In this document: positions 27,982-38,229 of the stretch, piece by piece | Layout of the letters: the number at the start of each line of letters is the position of its first letter | How positions within the stretch are numbered: position 1 is the stretch's first letter | Source: Trichomonas vaginalis G3 | Taxonomy: Eukaryota; Parabasalia; Trichomonadida; Trichomonadidae | Length of the DNA stretch: 64,000 nt | Assembly: GCF_026262505.1 (NCBI RefSeq) | Contig: NC_067205.1 | Span: forward strand, 22,105,585-22,169,584 | Direction of reading: 5' to 3' | Notes under the pieces: model-generated | Seen by the model: only the letters and a program-made list of their open reading frames with translations | The model's database searches: none | Told to the model about the DNA's origin: nothing | Made by a program: the position numbers and the translations under genes

Positions 27982-29532
27982 TGTAATAGGTGAATTAGAT
28001 AACTGACCCTGTTGGAATGTATAATCAGTTTCGCAAGGGAATCCACATAGGTAATGACCTAAGTCATTTGACTCGATTCCAAATTGAGGGACTGATGTGG
28101 TTGTGATAGACCTCATGACATCATAGTTGAAGCCAACAGTATCGTTATTATTGTTAGTGGCATTTGCCTGCATCTCATAGAAGATTGGATCATTAGATGC
28201 TTGAGCCTCAGCGGGTATGTTACCATATGCTCCACAGTTCAATTGAATTTGTTCAAACAATGGATTTTCATAGGTAGTGTTATAATTAGGTGTTTTCTTA
28301 AATAGTGTATAAATGGTGTTCACATATAATGGAGTAAATGCTGCCGTGAATGTACAAGGAGTTCCTTCACCTTTAGCCATTGAACCATCCATAGTAATGC
28401 AGTCAATTCTTTTGATTGGGAAGTTTAGAGTCTTTGCCGAATATCTTGTCACCAAATCACTATAGATGTTAGGGTCCAAAGAGAATGAGTTACAGTATGT
28501 AATCATTTCAAAGAAGTTTGCATTCTTCTTAGTGAACTTAATAAACTTGGTACCAAATGATATCGTACTCTTATCGGCATTCCAAGTTACAGTATCAATA
28601 ACTTTGATACCTTCATAGATAGGAGTGAAGTGATTAGTGATTGGAATATAGCTTGTAACATTGGCTTGCATGTTCGGTAATGGTAGAATATCCTGATAAC
28701 TTAATGGTGTCCAAACCATACCAGCAATACTGAACTTAACCTTAAGTTGTAAGTTACCAGCAAACGCTGGAAGGAATCTAATGTTATTAAGTATTAGGAA
28801 TCTTCTTAGGTCAATCTTGATTGGTATGTGGAACTTTAATGTAGTTGCACCACTAATTGGTTTATTGAACTCAATAATCTGTCCAGAACGAACTGTATCA
28901 CATCTATTGAAAACATCTTTATGTCTAGCCTTACTAAATACATCAACTTTCTTAATAGCTTCTGTTGTAGATGCAGTAGAAGTAATGTAACCTTCTTCTC
29001 TAGCATTATCTTGTGTATAAACACTTTTACCATTAGCGATTAATTGATATGATTCAACAGCATAGAATGAATCAATGTATCCCAACCAAATTGCTGGAAG
29101 ATGTGCACATGATTTGCCACCAGCATATTTAGTATCAATTGCTTTAATTGCTGTAACATTTGATCCTGTAGGAGCGGTTTCAGTTTTTGATGAAGTTGCT
29201 GTCTCAGCAGCTCTTTCTTTATATACTTCACCATCATATTTAGGAACTTTTTCATCAGCTGGTTCAGTTTCTGTTGTAATTATGCACTCACCATCGACAT
29301 AACCACTAATGAACGTATTATATAAGTCAATCATGTTCTCACCAGGTGGTGATATGTTAAATGTAATATAACCGTTATCAATAGTATTTGTCGGCATAGC
29401 TGGCACTTTTGTTGGGACATATCTATGGTTAGTATCTCCAATAGGAACTGCCCCATCAACTTGATCGAAATAATATCTTACTTGTCTGATGGAATCAGCA
29501 ATACTGTATGTATTGAGGTTATCGTTCAACAT
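27820..29532 (-). CDS. major capsid protein candidate, 570 aa
   Basis: This probably forms the hexon-like shell of the particle. The protein is beta-rich with no membrane segment. It has an early ISPPGENMIDLYNTF stretch, an aromatic GYIDSFYAVESYQL stretch, and IPIKIDLRRFLILNN near the middle, as seen in double-jelly-roll capsid proteins of Polintons and adenovirus-like viruses. Length is right for that class (500-650 aa). Identification rests on pattern and context, not on a search. The 3' end lies inside the terminal repeat, and the right repeat carries a copy of that 3' end. The start follows TTTTTTATAGCTGAGAAAG. Confidence 0.65.
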   Translation of the reverse strand: MLNDNLNTYSIADSIRQVRYYFDQVDGAVPIGDTNHRYVPTKVPAMPTNTIDNGYITFNISPPGENMIDLYNTFISGYVDGECIITTETEPADEKVPKYDGEVYKERAAETATSSKTETAPTGSNVTAIKAIDTKYAGGKSCAHLPAIWLGYIDSFYAVESYQLIANGKSVYTQDNAREEGYITSTASTTEAIKKVDVFSKARHKDVFNRCDTVRSGQIIEFNKPISGATTLKFHIPIKIDLRRFLILNNIRFLPAFAGNLQLKVKFSIAGMVWTPLSYQDILPLPNMQANVTSYIPITNHFTPIYEGIKVIDTVTWNADKSTISFGTKFIKFTKKNANFFEMITYCNSFSLDPNIYSDLVTRYSAKTLNFPIKRIDCITMDGSMAKGEGTPCTFTAAFTPLYVNTIYTLFKKTPNYNTTYENPLFEQIQLNCGAYGNIPAEAQASNDPIFYEMQANATNNNNDTVGFNYDVMRSITTTSVPQFGIESNDLGHYLCGFPCETDYTFQQGQLSNSPITYKLTVKPTAESIKYTEKPVLCFLRHVCLSIQIKPVGPPIVLLDDYDLSAPASE

Positions 29533-29552
29533 CTTTCTCAGCTATAAAAAAT

Positions 29553-30002
29553 TTACAATCTTCTTATTCTTGGGATTATTCGTCTTATTTGTGGCTGAGG
29601 TTTAGGAGGTTCTGGTTCAGGCTCTGGTTCATCATCGAAGTGTATTCTTTTCTCTTCCATTGATTGAACATATTCTTGATTCTCTTTAGTTTCCTTCTCA
29701 CGTTCAATTGGGTCCATGTTTGGTTCATTAACTACACTGTTACGTTCTAATATCTTTGTCATCATCTCTAACAACATTTTATTAGTATATGCTTGTTCTT
29801 CTTCTTTCTTCTCATCAACTTTAGGAGCTTCTTGAACAACAGGAGCTGGGGCAGGAGCTGGTGAATTCAATGGTGCCTTTCTCTTTCTAACTTGAACTGA
29901 ACCATTCTTCATATGACAAACATAATATAATGGATGTTGTATTCCTTTAGCTTCATTCAATATGATTGATTGCTTTTCACTTGGTGAAAGTTTTGACGTC
30001 AT
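29553..30002 (-). CDS. small protein with YYV-MKxG-VQxRK motif, 149 aa
   Basis: The N-terminal 45 residues hold LYYVCHMKNGSVQVRKRKAPL, which matches a motif in the B protein at 44462-44698, so they share a small basic domain. The rest is Pro/Ala-rich, then helical, then acidic with (EP)n, with an Arg-rich end (RRIIPRIRRL). A nucleic-acid or capsid-binding adaptor is possible. It lies 20 bp upstream of the capsid candidate on the same strand and is divergent from 30037. The start at 30002 is chosen because of the TTTTATTAGGATAGAA box. Confidence 0.65.
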   Translation of the reverse strand: MTSKLSPSEKQSIILNEAKGIQHPLYYVCHMKNGSVQVRKRKAPLNSPAPAPAPVVQEAPKVDEKKEEEQAYTNKMLLEMMTKILERNSVVNEPNMDPIEREKETKENQEYVQSMEEKRIHFDDEPEPEPEPPKPQPQIRRIIPRIRRL

Positions 30003-30036
30003 TTCTATCCTAATAAAATTTTTTACTCCTAACAAA
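30003..30036. promoter_or_regulatory. divergent promoter gap with two TTTTA boxes
   Basis: The minus strand reads TTTTATTAGGATAGAA before the start at 30002. The plus strand reads TTTTACTCCTAACAAA before the start at 30037. Confidence 0.6.
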
Positions 30037-30264
30037 ATGACTGAGAATACTTTCGACAGAGAAGCACTCAAGAATGAACTTCGTGAAGAAATACTTAATG
30101 AACTCAAACCAAAAGAACAAACACAAGAAGAGAAACCAGCTAAACCAAAGCGTAAACTCACAGAGAAACAATTAGCTGCATTAGCAGCTGGACGCGCAAA
30201 GAATCCACGAATGATTGCAAAGAAATTGAGAGAAGAGGAAGAAGCTAAGAAAAATAATAAGTAA
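30037..30264 (+). CDS. small highly charged protein, 75 aa
   Basis: Helical and very rich in Lys, Glu and Arg, with a KRKLTEKQLAALAAGRAK stretch. Similar short motifs occur in DNA-binding tails of virus proteins (LAxGRAKR-type). Function is not known. It is convergent with the polymerase gene (4-bp gap) and divergent from 29553-30002. Confidence 0.6.
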   Translation: MTENTFDREALKNELREEILNELKPKEQTQEEKPAKPKRKLTEKQLAALAAGRAKNPRMIAKKLREEEEAKKNNK

Positions 30265-30268
30265 GTGT

Positions 30269-33200
30269 TTAGAACTTTAACTTACGTTCAAAAGATGACT
30301 TCGTTGAAATAGTGAAGTCCTTATTTTTGTTGAAGCATGGTTTCGAACCAATGCACAAGTCAAAGGTTATCTCATCACCTTCATAAAGAGATTTGTACAA
30401 TTCCACGATGCTATATTTTTCCCCAACTTTCTCAGGGAAGAACAAACCTTTCTTCTCGTCATAATGTACTTGTATCGCATCTGGGAACATTTGGTTTGCA
30501 GTAAGTGCAATTACGTCCTGTGTGATTCCCTTCATTCGACAGTGGAAAGCAATTTCCTTGAGGTCATTGGTTAATTCGTCGAGGTAAGTCTTCTTTCCAA
30601 CGAATATAGATCTTTGTGCCTTAGACATATGTCCTGCAGTAATCTCTGCAAAGTCTGAATGAAATTGACCCAGTGCTTTTCCAATGAGTTCTCTGTTATA
30701 CCTTCTCTTGTATTCTTCTGCTAACTTATCTAAGTCCTTCTCATACAAGTGTAAACTATCTGTATCCTGATAGAACAACTTCAAGCCCAAATCTTCTGCT
30801 GTGAAGAATACTTCATTCATGATTCGTTTGGACATAGAAAGGATTGAAACACCTAATGGACAATAGTTAAAGTGACGAACGATAGGTTTAAATGACTTTA
30901 CACATGAAAGTTCGGAATCGGGGATGAACTCTATTGTCTGTATGTCATTATAGTTCTTAATGATATAGTCAGTGAGCTTATTGTCCTTGATGAAACGAAT
31001 CTTTTTGTCAATGGGCTTTAATATCGTCTTACCATAGATACTGTTCAAAAGAAGTTTGATGATCTCTTGTATCGGATTACCTTCCTTCTTATACTTAGCA
31101 CGTAATTCGAAGAGCTTCTTAACTTCATTCCTTATTGTCATGTCCCTTTTTCCATCATAATAGTATCCATCAATGACTTTGCATGAGATCTCTTGGAACT
31201 TGATCAGATCTTGAAGCGTAATGTGGTCTACGAACATCTTGCAGCATGTATTGGAACTTCTGGCAACATGTAAGTCAGGGTTGATGTCAGGATTGACGAC
31301 AATCAATGGGAATGCTGAGTTCTTACCGATCGACAAGATCTCGATCTGACAGTAAAATCCTGAGATGAACTTTTCCTTTGTTGGTTCAGCTTGGTCATCA
31401 TCAAAGAGATGCTCCAACAAGTATTCACTGCTCTTCATCTCTTCTGTCATAACTTTTGGAATTCCTTCTAAACAGTAAAGTCTAGCAATTGCTGATGGAT
31501 ACAATGATACAGCATCGAAGTCAGTGATGAGTTCTCCTTCATTGTATTGCTTCTTGTTCTCAGCTAGCATGCATCTTCCTCCTTGAATACACTTGGAAAT
31601 ATATTCACGAGGTTTTCCTGCAAGATCAAAGAGATTACCGTTCTTCCAATATACTCTCTTCTCAAAGAGTTTGTTTGAGATAGAACTTATTGAAACATAA
31701 TCATAAGCATCTATTTCAAACTCAGTCATGAGGTCATTGCGGAACTTAAGAAAGCCATCTCGTAAAATGCGTACATCTTGACCGCAATAGAATGACGAAT
31801 AAACTTCCATGTCAAAGTGTTCATCATCAATCTTGCAATCTTCAATCTTCTCAATGTTCTCATTAAAAGCTTCAATATCTTTGACATGATTCATGGCATC
31901 ATCGATGTTACCAACTTTAGTTGTATTAACTAACTCTTCCGTGTAGTAATTATATGGGAAAACTTCTTTTTCACCACTAGTGAGGTGAAACATTTCAGGG
32001 AATCTTTCCAACTTAGTTGAGATGATTGCATAAGAGTCTTTGAAGCAGAGAAGTTTTCCTTTGTACTTTCCTTGTATCTGCATCGTTTGTGAACCTTTGA
32101 TGATTGGAGTTCCTGTAATCTCTTCTAACTGAGACATGAGAAAAGTGACATCGTACGATAAGTTGTGGAAATAAACTAAACTCTTATCTGGTAAAGCTTC
32201 GAGGAATTTTGACGCACAGTCACTTCCCCAAATTGATGTATAACCATCATCGTCATCTTCCATGAAACAAATGTTGTATGCTTTGTGAATGTTTCCATCA
32301 GTTGATGCTTCGAAGTCAGCAAAGAAAACATGTTCTCTTGGGAACTTCATGTCTTTCTTCGTCTCTGAACTCCAATCTTTCTTCATCCTTGCGCAATAAC
32401 GCTCATTGTATGTGAGGTCAATCATTTCTTCAAGGTTCTCATTATACATCGTTGTGAAGTATGTGCAAAGTTCTCCTGTTCTAATTGGTTCGAAATAATT
32501 GTTAGCAAACAAGAGTTCAATGACTTTTGCAAGTGGTGTAACTAACTTTGAGTTAATTGCATACCTTGTTTCATATCTTCTGTTAACTAACATCTTCTTC
32601 TCTAAAGTCCAATCCTTGCACAACTTACAAACATCTTCATAGTTCTTGATGAACATTGAACTTATTGGAAGCTTTTCGTTCAACATGTAGTGGTCATACA
32701 TTAATAAAAGTTCTACTGTCATCTTTGGTTCTTCATCTGGTTCATAAGTATATGAATGATTTGAATACTTCTCGTTGTATTTGATGACATGGAACCTTAT
32801 TCCTGTTTCTTTGGCAATAACCTTAATCTTTGACATTGGAAAATCTTTGACACGAATGATTTCCCTCATATGATTAATTGTTGCTTCGTCAACACCAGCT
32901 TGAATACAAGCGTAGATGAAACATGAATCTTTCATCATCTTCTTTGCTGTCTCTGCATTAAGTTCGTTGAAGATCTGATACCTCTCTAAGTTAATAGGTA
33001 ATTTGCATGTCCATGTCCAAAGCTGACCATTACGTGACCTGTTTCTCTTCTTTGAATGGTTTTGTTTGATGATCTTGAGTGCGATCTTTTCTTGACCTGC
33101 TGCTCTCATCGTATCTAACATAACTTGTTCTTCAGCTGTGAGTTTATATGGTGTGTACGTTCCTTTTCTCAAAGCAGAAGCATCAACATCTGAATAAGCT

Positions 33201-33958
33201 GTATAGTCAAAGATCTCGATCTTCCTTAACGAAGGAATACTACAAAGGAAGAAGTCATAGTTTGATTCAAGGACTTTAGATGCTAATTCTTGTACTTCTG
33301 CTATTGGAGCTTCATTAAGTAACTGATGAACTAATGATCCCATTGTATTGATGTTCAAATGACGCAAAATGTTTCTCTTCTCATCAAAGTCGTAATAGAA
33401 TGTCCACTTCTGTTTGAAAAGGTCTATCTGTCCAATGAACTTTGCCATAACTCTTGGAAACATCTTGTTGAAGTAATCTTTTCCTCTTGGACTGTATTGG
33501 TCAATGTTAAACATAATGAATCTTTCTCCTGCTTTAGTTATTGGGTCTAACCATTTCTCATCAGGAAGTTTTTGACCATTAATGTTCTTAACAACGTAAA
33601 AGGCATTCTGTATTTCTTTGTATGCTAATTCGCTCTCATCAATCTTTGGTGGAGGGTCTGAGTATATTGGTTGCATCTCCATTAACGCTCTATTATGAGA
33701 TCTCTGATCGTGATCTAAAGCAACTGGGGAATTTGAAGCTGGAACATTCATGATACCATTGTAGTCATCATAGAAGCTCTTAGCATTCTTGAAAATATCT
33801 GCTACACTTCCTGTACCTCCTTGATTCTTAATTGCCAGAGCTAATTTATTGGTAATGTCTTTAGCTTTCTTAGGCATTTTGATCCCAAACATATCAAGCA
33901 TACCTTTCTTATCTTCTGGTGAAAGGTTATTAACTAATCCTTTTATAGCATTGAGCAT
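30269..33958 (-). CDS. protein-primed family B DNA polymerase, 1229 aa
   Basis: Replicates the element. Exonuclease motifs are FADFEAS (about residue 547), YFHNLSYDVTFL (about 594) and YCGQDVRIL (about 731). Polymerase motif A is DFDAVSLYPS (about 814), motif B is LLLNSIYGKT (about 973) and motif C is YQDTDSLHLYE (about 1068). The DxxSLYPS form and the insertions between A and B are typical of protein-primed enzymes of Polintons. The N-terminal 500 residues, of unknown fold, may hold the terminal-protein function. Length is within the Polinton range, and the frame is whole. Upstream is TTTTATCGGTTATAAAAG. Confidence 0.95.
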   Translation of the reverse strand: MLNAIKGLVNNLSPEDKKGMLDMFGIKMPKKAKDITNKLALAIKNQGGTGSVADIFKNAKSFYDDYNGIMNVPASNSPVALDHDQRSHNRALMEMQPIYSDPPPKIDESELAYKEIQNAFYVVKNINGQKLPDEKWLDPITKAGERFIMFNIDQYSPRGKDYFNKMFPRVMAKFIGQIDLFKQKWTFYYDFDEKRNILRHLNINTMGSLVHQLLNEAPIAEVQELASKVLESNYDFFLCSIPSLRKIEIFDYTAYSDVDASALRKGTYTPYKLTAEEQVMLDTMRAAGQEKIALKIIKQNHSKKRNRSRNGQLWTWTCKLPINLERYQIFNELNAETAKKMMKDSCFIYACIQAGVDEATINHMREIIRVKDFPMSKIKVIAKETGIRFHVIKYNEKYSNHSYTYEPDEEPKMTVELLLMYDHYMLNEKLPISSMFIKNYEDVCKLCKDWTLEKKMLVNRRYETRYAINSKLVTPLAKVIELLFANNYFEPIRTGELCTYFTTMYNENLEEMIDLTYNERYCARMKKDWSSETKKDMKFPREHVFFADFEASTDGNIHKAYNICFMEDDDDGYTSIWGSDCASKFLEALPDKSLVYFHNLSYDVTFLMSQLEEITGTPIIKGSQTMQIQGKYKGKLLCFKDSYAIISTKLERFPEMFHLTSGEKEVFPYNYYTEELVNTTKVGNIDDAMNHVKDIEAFNENIEKIEDCKIDDEHFDMEVYSSFYCGQDVRILRDGFLKFRNDLMTEFEIDAYDYVSISSISNKLFEKRVYWKNGNLFDLAGKPREYISKCIQGGRCMLAENKKQYNEGELITDFDAVSLYPSAIARLYCLEGIPKVMTEEMKSSEYLLEHLFDDDQAEPTKEKFISGFYCQIEILSIGKNSAFPLIVVNPDINPDLHVARSSNTCCKMFVDHITLQDLIKFQEISCKVIDGYYYDGKRDMTIRNEVKKLFELRAKYKKEGNPIQEIIKLLLNSIYGKTILKPIDKKIRFIKDNKLTDYIIKNYNDIQTIEFIPDSELSCVKSFKPIVRHFNYCPLGVSILSMSKRIMNEVFFTAEDLGLKLFYQDTDSLHLYEKDLDKLAEEYKRRYNRELIGKALGQFHSDFAEITAGHMSKAQRSIFVGKKTYLDELTNDLKEIAFHCRMKGITQDVIALTANQMFPDAIQVHYDEKKGLFFPEKVGEKYSIVELYKSLYEGDEITFDLCIGSKPCFNKNKDFTISTKSSFERKLKF

Positions 33959-34001
33959 GTTGGTCTTTTATAACCGATAAAAAAATATACGTTATTTTTT
34001 T

Positions 34002-34844
34002 TTAATCGTCATCGTAATCATAATCGTACGAAGATTCTGTATCATCATCACTGACATCATTGGTTTCTCTAACTTCTGGCTTATCTGGTTTAATCTCTAT
34101 CACCATAAACATTGGTGACAATAATCGAACAGGCTGATCTTGGAAGTCAACTAAGGTAAACGTAACATTAGTTAGTTCCCATGGAAATGCATCTATCCAT
34201 GGTGAGGATTCCTTACATATAAGTGGTTTACCAGATATCCAGAACTCATTGATGTTATAACATGTAGATCTGTACATGATCTTTCTTCGATCATCAACTT
34301 GGTCAATATTATTGAACCCAGAGATGACAGACATTGATGAACGAAGGTATAACTGATACCCGAAGTTGAGCATAGGTGGTTTTGGCATTTGTAGATAATA
34401 ATTATGTACAATAGGTAGTTCTATTCCATATGCACCTAAAATAAGATTTGCTCTATGTGAAGCATCTTTTAAATAGACTTTATGTCCTTTGTCCTGTGAC
34501 GTAAATATAAGTTGATTCGTAGCACTCAGTGAAACTGTTACATTATGTTGACCTTTTTTCTTGTTATAATAATCAAACTGTTTTGTTACAATCTCTTGTA
34601 GTTTTGATACAATAGTATCCATATCAAATGAAAGAGCTGACTTAAATGTACACACCTTTTCTTCTCCATCTTCGTCTAACTGTAAGACAAAATAATCTGT
34701 TTCGTCACAAACAATAAAGTTCGCCATAGTACTGACACTTTTTACTCTCATCTTTATCTTACTTGGATGCCCCATGTTAGGATCTGCTTGAAACTGTATT
34801 GTCCCGTAGTTATTAGGATCAGTCGATTGTAGATAATACATCAT
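34002..34844 (-). CDS. minor capsid (penton-like) candidate, 280 aa
   Basis: A beta-rich protein with VTFTLVDFQDQPVRLLSPMF near its end, matched in the A/C family region 9258-10087, then an acidic Asp/Tyr tail (YDYDYDDD). Size, conservation and the pairing with the fibre gene across a 19-bp promoter suggest the vertex protein that holds the fibre, as penton base does in adenoviruses. This is inference from layout and pattern. Confidence 0.5.
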   Translation of the reverse strand: MMYYLQSTDPNNYGTIQFQADPNMGHPSKIKMRVKSVSTMANFIVCDETDYFVLQLDEDGEEKVCTFKSALSFDMDTIVSKLQEIVTKQFDYYNKKKGQHNVTVSLSATNQLIFTSQDKGHKVYLKDASHRANLILGAYGIELPIVHNYYLQMPKPPMLNFGYQLYLRSSMSVISGFNNIDQVDDRRKIMYRSTCYNINEFWISGKPLICKESSPWIDAFPWELTNVTFTLVDFQDQPVRLLSPMFMVIEIKPDKPEVRETNDVSDDDTESSYDYDYDDD

Positions 34845-34863
34845 TTTTATATGTAGTAAAAGA
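34845..34863. promoter_or_regulatory. 19-bp bidirectional promoter
   Basis: The complete gap between two start codons is TTTTATATGTAGTAAAAGA. It is a near-palindrome of the form TTTTAn(6)TAAAA and so presents the same box to both genes. Confidence 0.7.
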
Positions 34864-37476
34864 ATGAGTGTTGTTCCATATGCATATGAATGTTATAAGT
34901 CTAGCGTACTTCAATATAAAGAATATACTCTCAGAATTACTGATAATGCTTTAGTCATACATAAAGAAGGTGCTGATGAAGACATTACCATCGGTCCTGG
35001 TATATTACCTATCGAGCAACCAGATGGTACAATTGTTGAAACAGACTTAAATCAATACCTTCAAGCGTTACAGAATCGTGTGACAAAAGTAGAGAATAAT
35101 TACTTAGATGCTCCATTCTTCACAACTGATAGAGATTATATGTTTTCATGTATGGCGAGTAATGGTTTGCAAGAAACTCGTGAGGTAAATATTAATGAAG
35201 CATTAGAGACTATAATATATCATGTTAAACGGTTATTATCGATTGACCATGGAGTTCATTTTGACCCAAGGTCTACACTGTTCAATATACCAATGATTGA
35301 AAACAGTCAATTAACATTTAAAGAAGATACATTGTATAATGCTTTAAACGCAGCATTTGCTTATATATTAGGTCATGAACAAGTACAAAATAGTGGTATT
35401 GCAATATACTTAGATAAAGTTATGTTAAAGAAACCATTGACATTCACAGAAGATGGTCCAAAAGCAACTGGTATTGTTGGTGATGGAACATTATTGACGA
35501 AAGAATACTTAGCAAGTCATGTCGGAGAATTTTTCTCCACTAATGATAGCATCAGTACAACACCAGAAGTTATTTTATTGAAGAAACCAATCACATTTGA
35601 TGTTAAAGGAAAGACAAAAGCAACTGGTATAGCTGGCGATGGAGTTCTTCTGACTAAGGAATACTTGAAGAAAAATATCAATGACTTCGTTGAAATTGTC
35701 AAAGATAAAGAATCTGGTCTTAAGTTCAACCCTTTATCATTCATCTTTGCCATAGCAAACGCCGGTGCTACTGCAGCCTCATGGATATCACTCCAGAGTC
35801 AAATAAATGCTCTTTGGGCTTTTGTTGAAAGTCAAGAAGGTATAGATACTGTTCTTGACACTCTGGGTAATCTTGGTCCAAATCATAAAGGAGGTTTTGT
35901 GGATGGAATAAAAAATTTAGTTGAAAAGACTAAAACAAGTTTCCAGAAGATAACTCATATAGAAAGATTCAGAAATGAAGGTTATATGGAACTTGAGAGT
36001 TTTGATGTGACTGGACCTTTGGAACCAATTCCAATGCCACGTGATGCTAATGATGAAGAAGAGAAAGATCCTGGACCAAAAACAATCATTTCTACGTTAA
36101 GTACTTTGTACCCTGATTTTGTGACCTTAGTGAAAGTTGCTAATACATCAAGAAAGAACAATAATATTAATATGTCTGGTACTGATGACCTTACTGATTA
36201 TCTTTATCTCATTCTTGCTGAATTAGCGAAGAAAGTTGAGGAGAACAAAAATAATGGAGGAAGAACTGCACTTCAGATTGCAGACAAAGCTGACAAAAGT
36301 TATGTTGACGAAGAGATACGTAAAGTTACATCTAAAGAATATACTTTACCACAGTCTGTCATACTTAAGACAATCAAAGGTCCAGAGAAAGATATGTACC
36401 CAGGTGATGGTACAACAGTTAAAGTTAATGAAAGAGTTTCATTCCCATCTGGTATTGATGCAAAAGAAGTATATATTAATGGTGAAAACATCAATACAAC
36501 ATTGATTCCTTTGAAAAATAATGAGTTCACTGAACCTTTGACAGTTAAATCAATTCGTTCAAGAGAAGACAAACCTGTTATAATCAATAAAATAAGAGCA
36601 GACGACATAATATTGAACTATACCCTTGGTTCAAGTGCACCTTTAGAGAATCCAAGTACAAGCGTAAAAGATACACTAAACTCCTTAAATAACAAATGTA
36701 TGAACATTGAAGGTCATGTCAGAAACTTTGAAACACATGAACTACCAACAATGTTAGATAAAAAAGCAGATAAAGAACATACACATAACTCCTTCTCAAC
36801 TGTTGCTATAGAAAGTATTGAAGGAACGGTTGAAGAAACTGGTGGGGATACATTATATTGTAAACCTCCTAACTTTCCACAAGGTTTAACATCGGATGAC
36901 GACATAACGACGATGAGAAACATTAGATGTAAAGATGTTTATGTCATGAAGGATGAACATAATATTAAATTCACTGCTCAAGATTTATATGACAAGAAAG
37001 CAGACAAAACAGAGCTTCAAACATTAAAGACAGAAATACTTCAAACATTATATCCTGTTGGTTCTATTTATACGTCAATGAACTCAACAAATCCAGAAAC
37101 AGTTCTGGGTTTTGGTACATGGCAGCAGATTGTAGACAAATTCTTATACTGTGCAAACTCTTCAAAGCAAACAGGAGGTTCGAAGAAAATTACTGAAGCA
37201 AACCTTCCACCGCACACTCATACAGGAACTACAAACACAACAGGTAGTCATTCACATTCAATAACAAAAAGAGGTTATACAAATCTTGCAGCAGGTTCGG
37301 ATAGACAGGGAATGCATAGATATGATATTTCAAGTGACCCAGTAGATTCAAGCGCAGGTATTTTCTGTGGAACCACAGGAAATCATTCACACACTTTCAC
37401 AACAAATCCAACAGGCTCGGGTGCAGATTATATGCCACCATTTATGACTGTATTCGCTTGGTTCAGAGCTGCTTAA
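34864..37476 (+). CDS. fibre protein with phage-collar-like tip, 870 aa
   Basis: Probably the host-attachment fibre. The middle holds two related units (LKKPLTFTEDGPKATGI... and LKKPITFDVKGKTKATGI..., about residues 183-280) and long helical stretches suited to trimer formation. From about residue 729 it has LYPVGSIYTSMN, FGTWQQIVDKFLYCANSS, several His-x-His pairs and DYMPPFMTVFAWFR. These features are characteristic of phage tail-collar or short-tail-fibre tips, where His pairs bind metal. The C copy (58068-59799) has the same tip on a different shaft. It is divergent from the minor capsid candidate. The frame is whole. Confidence 0.75.
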   Translation: MSVVPYAYECYKSSVLQYKEYTLRITDNALVIHKEGADEDITIGPGILPIEQPDGTIVETDLNQYLQALQNRVTKVENNYLDAPFFTTDRDYMFSCMASNGLQETREVNINEALETIIYHVKRLLSIDHGVHFDPRSTLFNIPMIENSQLTFKEDTLYNALNAAFAYILGHEQVQNSGIAIYLDKVMLKKPLTFTEDGPKATGIVGDGTLLTKEYLASHVGEFFSTNDSISTTPEVILLKKPITFDVKGKTKATGIAGDGVLLTKEYLKKNINDFVEIVKDKESGLKFNPLSFIFAIANAGATAASWISLQSQINALWAFVESQEGIDTVLDTLGNLGPNHKGGFVDGIKNLVEKTKTSFQKITHIERFRNEGYMELESFDVTGPLEPIPMPRDANDEEEKDPGPKTIISTLSTLYPDFVTLVKVANTSRKNNNINMSGTDDLTDYLYLILAELAKKVEENKNNGGRTALQIADKADKSYVDEEIRKVTSKEYTLPQSVILKTIKGPEKDMYPGDGTTVKVNERVSFPSGIDAKEVYINGENINTTLIPLKNNEFTEPLTVKSIRSREDKPVIINKIRADDIILNYTLGSSAPLENPSTSVKDTLNSLNNKCMNIEGHVRNFETHELPTMLDKKADKEHTHNSFSTVAIESIEGTVEETGGDTLYCKPPNFPQGLTSDDDITTMRNIRCKDVYVMKDEHNIKFTAQDLYDKKADKTELQTLKTEILQTLYPVGSIYTSMNSTNPETVLGFGTWQQIVDKFLYCANSSKQTGGSKKITEANLPPHTHTGTTNTTGSHSHSITKRGYTNLAAGSDRQGMHRYDISSDPVDSSAGIFCGTTGNHSHTFTTNPTGSGADYMPPFMTVFAWFRAA

Positions 37477-37646
37477 CTCAAGATCACGATCACAAACTGT
37501 TTCTCAGTATGAATGAGTAGCTCTATTTTTACATCATTACTGAAGTATTTCTTTTCTTCATCAATGACAGAAAGAATGTTTTCATCATCTTTTAAAGATC
37601 TTACCAAAGTTAGATCTTCATCAGAAAATCTCAAAGAAAGACTCAT
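37473..37646 (-). CDS. small protein, 57 aa
   Basis: Begins MSLSLRFSDEDLTLV and ends KQFVIVILS. It is acidic in the middle and hydrophobic at the end. It overlaps the stop of the fibre gene by four bases tail to tail. Function is not known. The start follows an AT-rich TTTTTATTAGTGCATAA-type box. Confidence 0.5.
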   Translation of the reverse strand: MSLSLRFSDEDLTLVRSLKDDENILSVIDEEKKYFSNDVKIELLIHTEKQFVIVILS

Positions 37647-37709
37647 TTATGCACTAATAAAAATATAGCTAATTATTTTTTTATCTGAACTTTTTATCGG
37701 GTATATAAA

Positions 37710-38219
37710 GATGTCTGAACATCATATAAAGTTCTTTAAGATCCAACAGTTTGTAGATGAAGTGAAGAAGCAAAATAAAACAGCAAAGAGACTACTTATA
37801 TGCTTACCACAACATTATGTCAAGGAAAGTATGGTTATAGTGCAAGTCCGATCATGATCTTTGTCGATAAGCAGAAATACACAAATGAAGGTTTAGCTAA
37901 TTTACTCAAGTTTGAAAAGATAGCTATAAACATTCCTGACCATTTCTCAGCGAGAATAAACCTTGACAAGACTAAAAGTTATTGTTTATATGTAGATCTC
38001 ACGAAATCAACAAAGAGTAAAGACAAAGAATATAACCCAGTTGAACTTAAGACAATGGGTAAGAACTTACTCAAAGCTGCTATCAAACCTGTCGAAGAGA
38101 TCGACATTGAGGATGAAGCAGAAGAAATAGATGTAGATCCTGATGTTATAAACGATAAAGTTTATTTTTGGAGGAAGATGGTGTCAGACCCTTTAATCTG
38201 GTATGCTTGTTCTAGGTAA
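37710..38219 (+). pseudogene. element protein with acidic tail (broken)
   Basis: Not recognised. The larger open piece (37800-38219) has alternating charged and hydrophobic stretches and ends in an acidic segment (EEIDVDPDV). It may be the counterpart of the 139-aa protein at 7539-7958. The start at 37710 follows TTTTATCGGGTATATAAAG. It looks broken. Confidence 0.45.
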
Positions 38220-38229
38220 TTGCAGAAAC

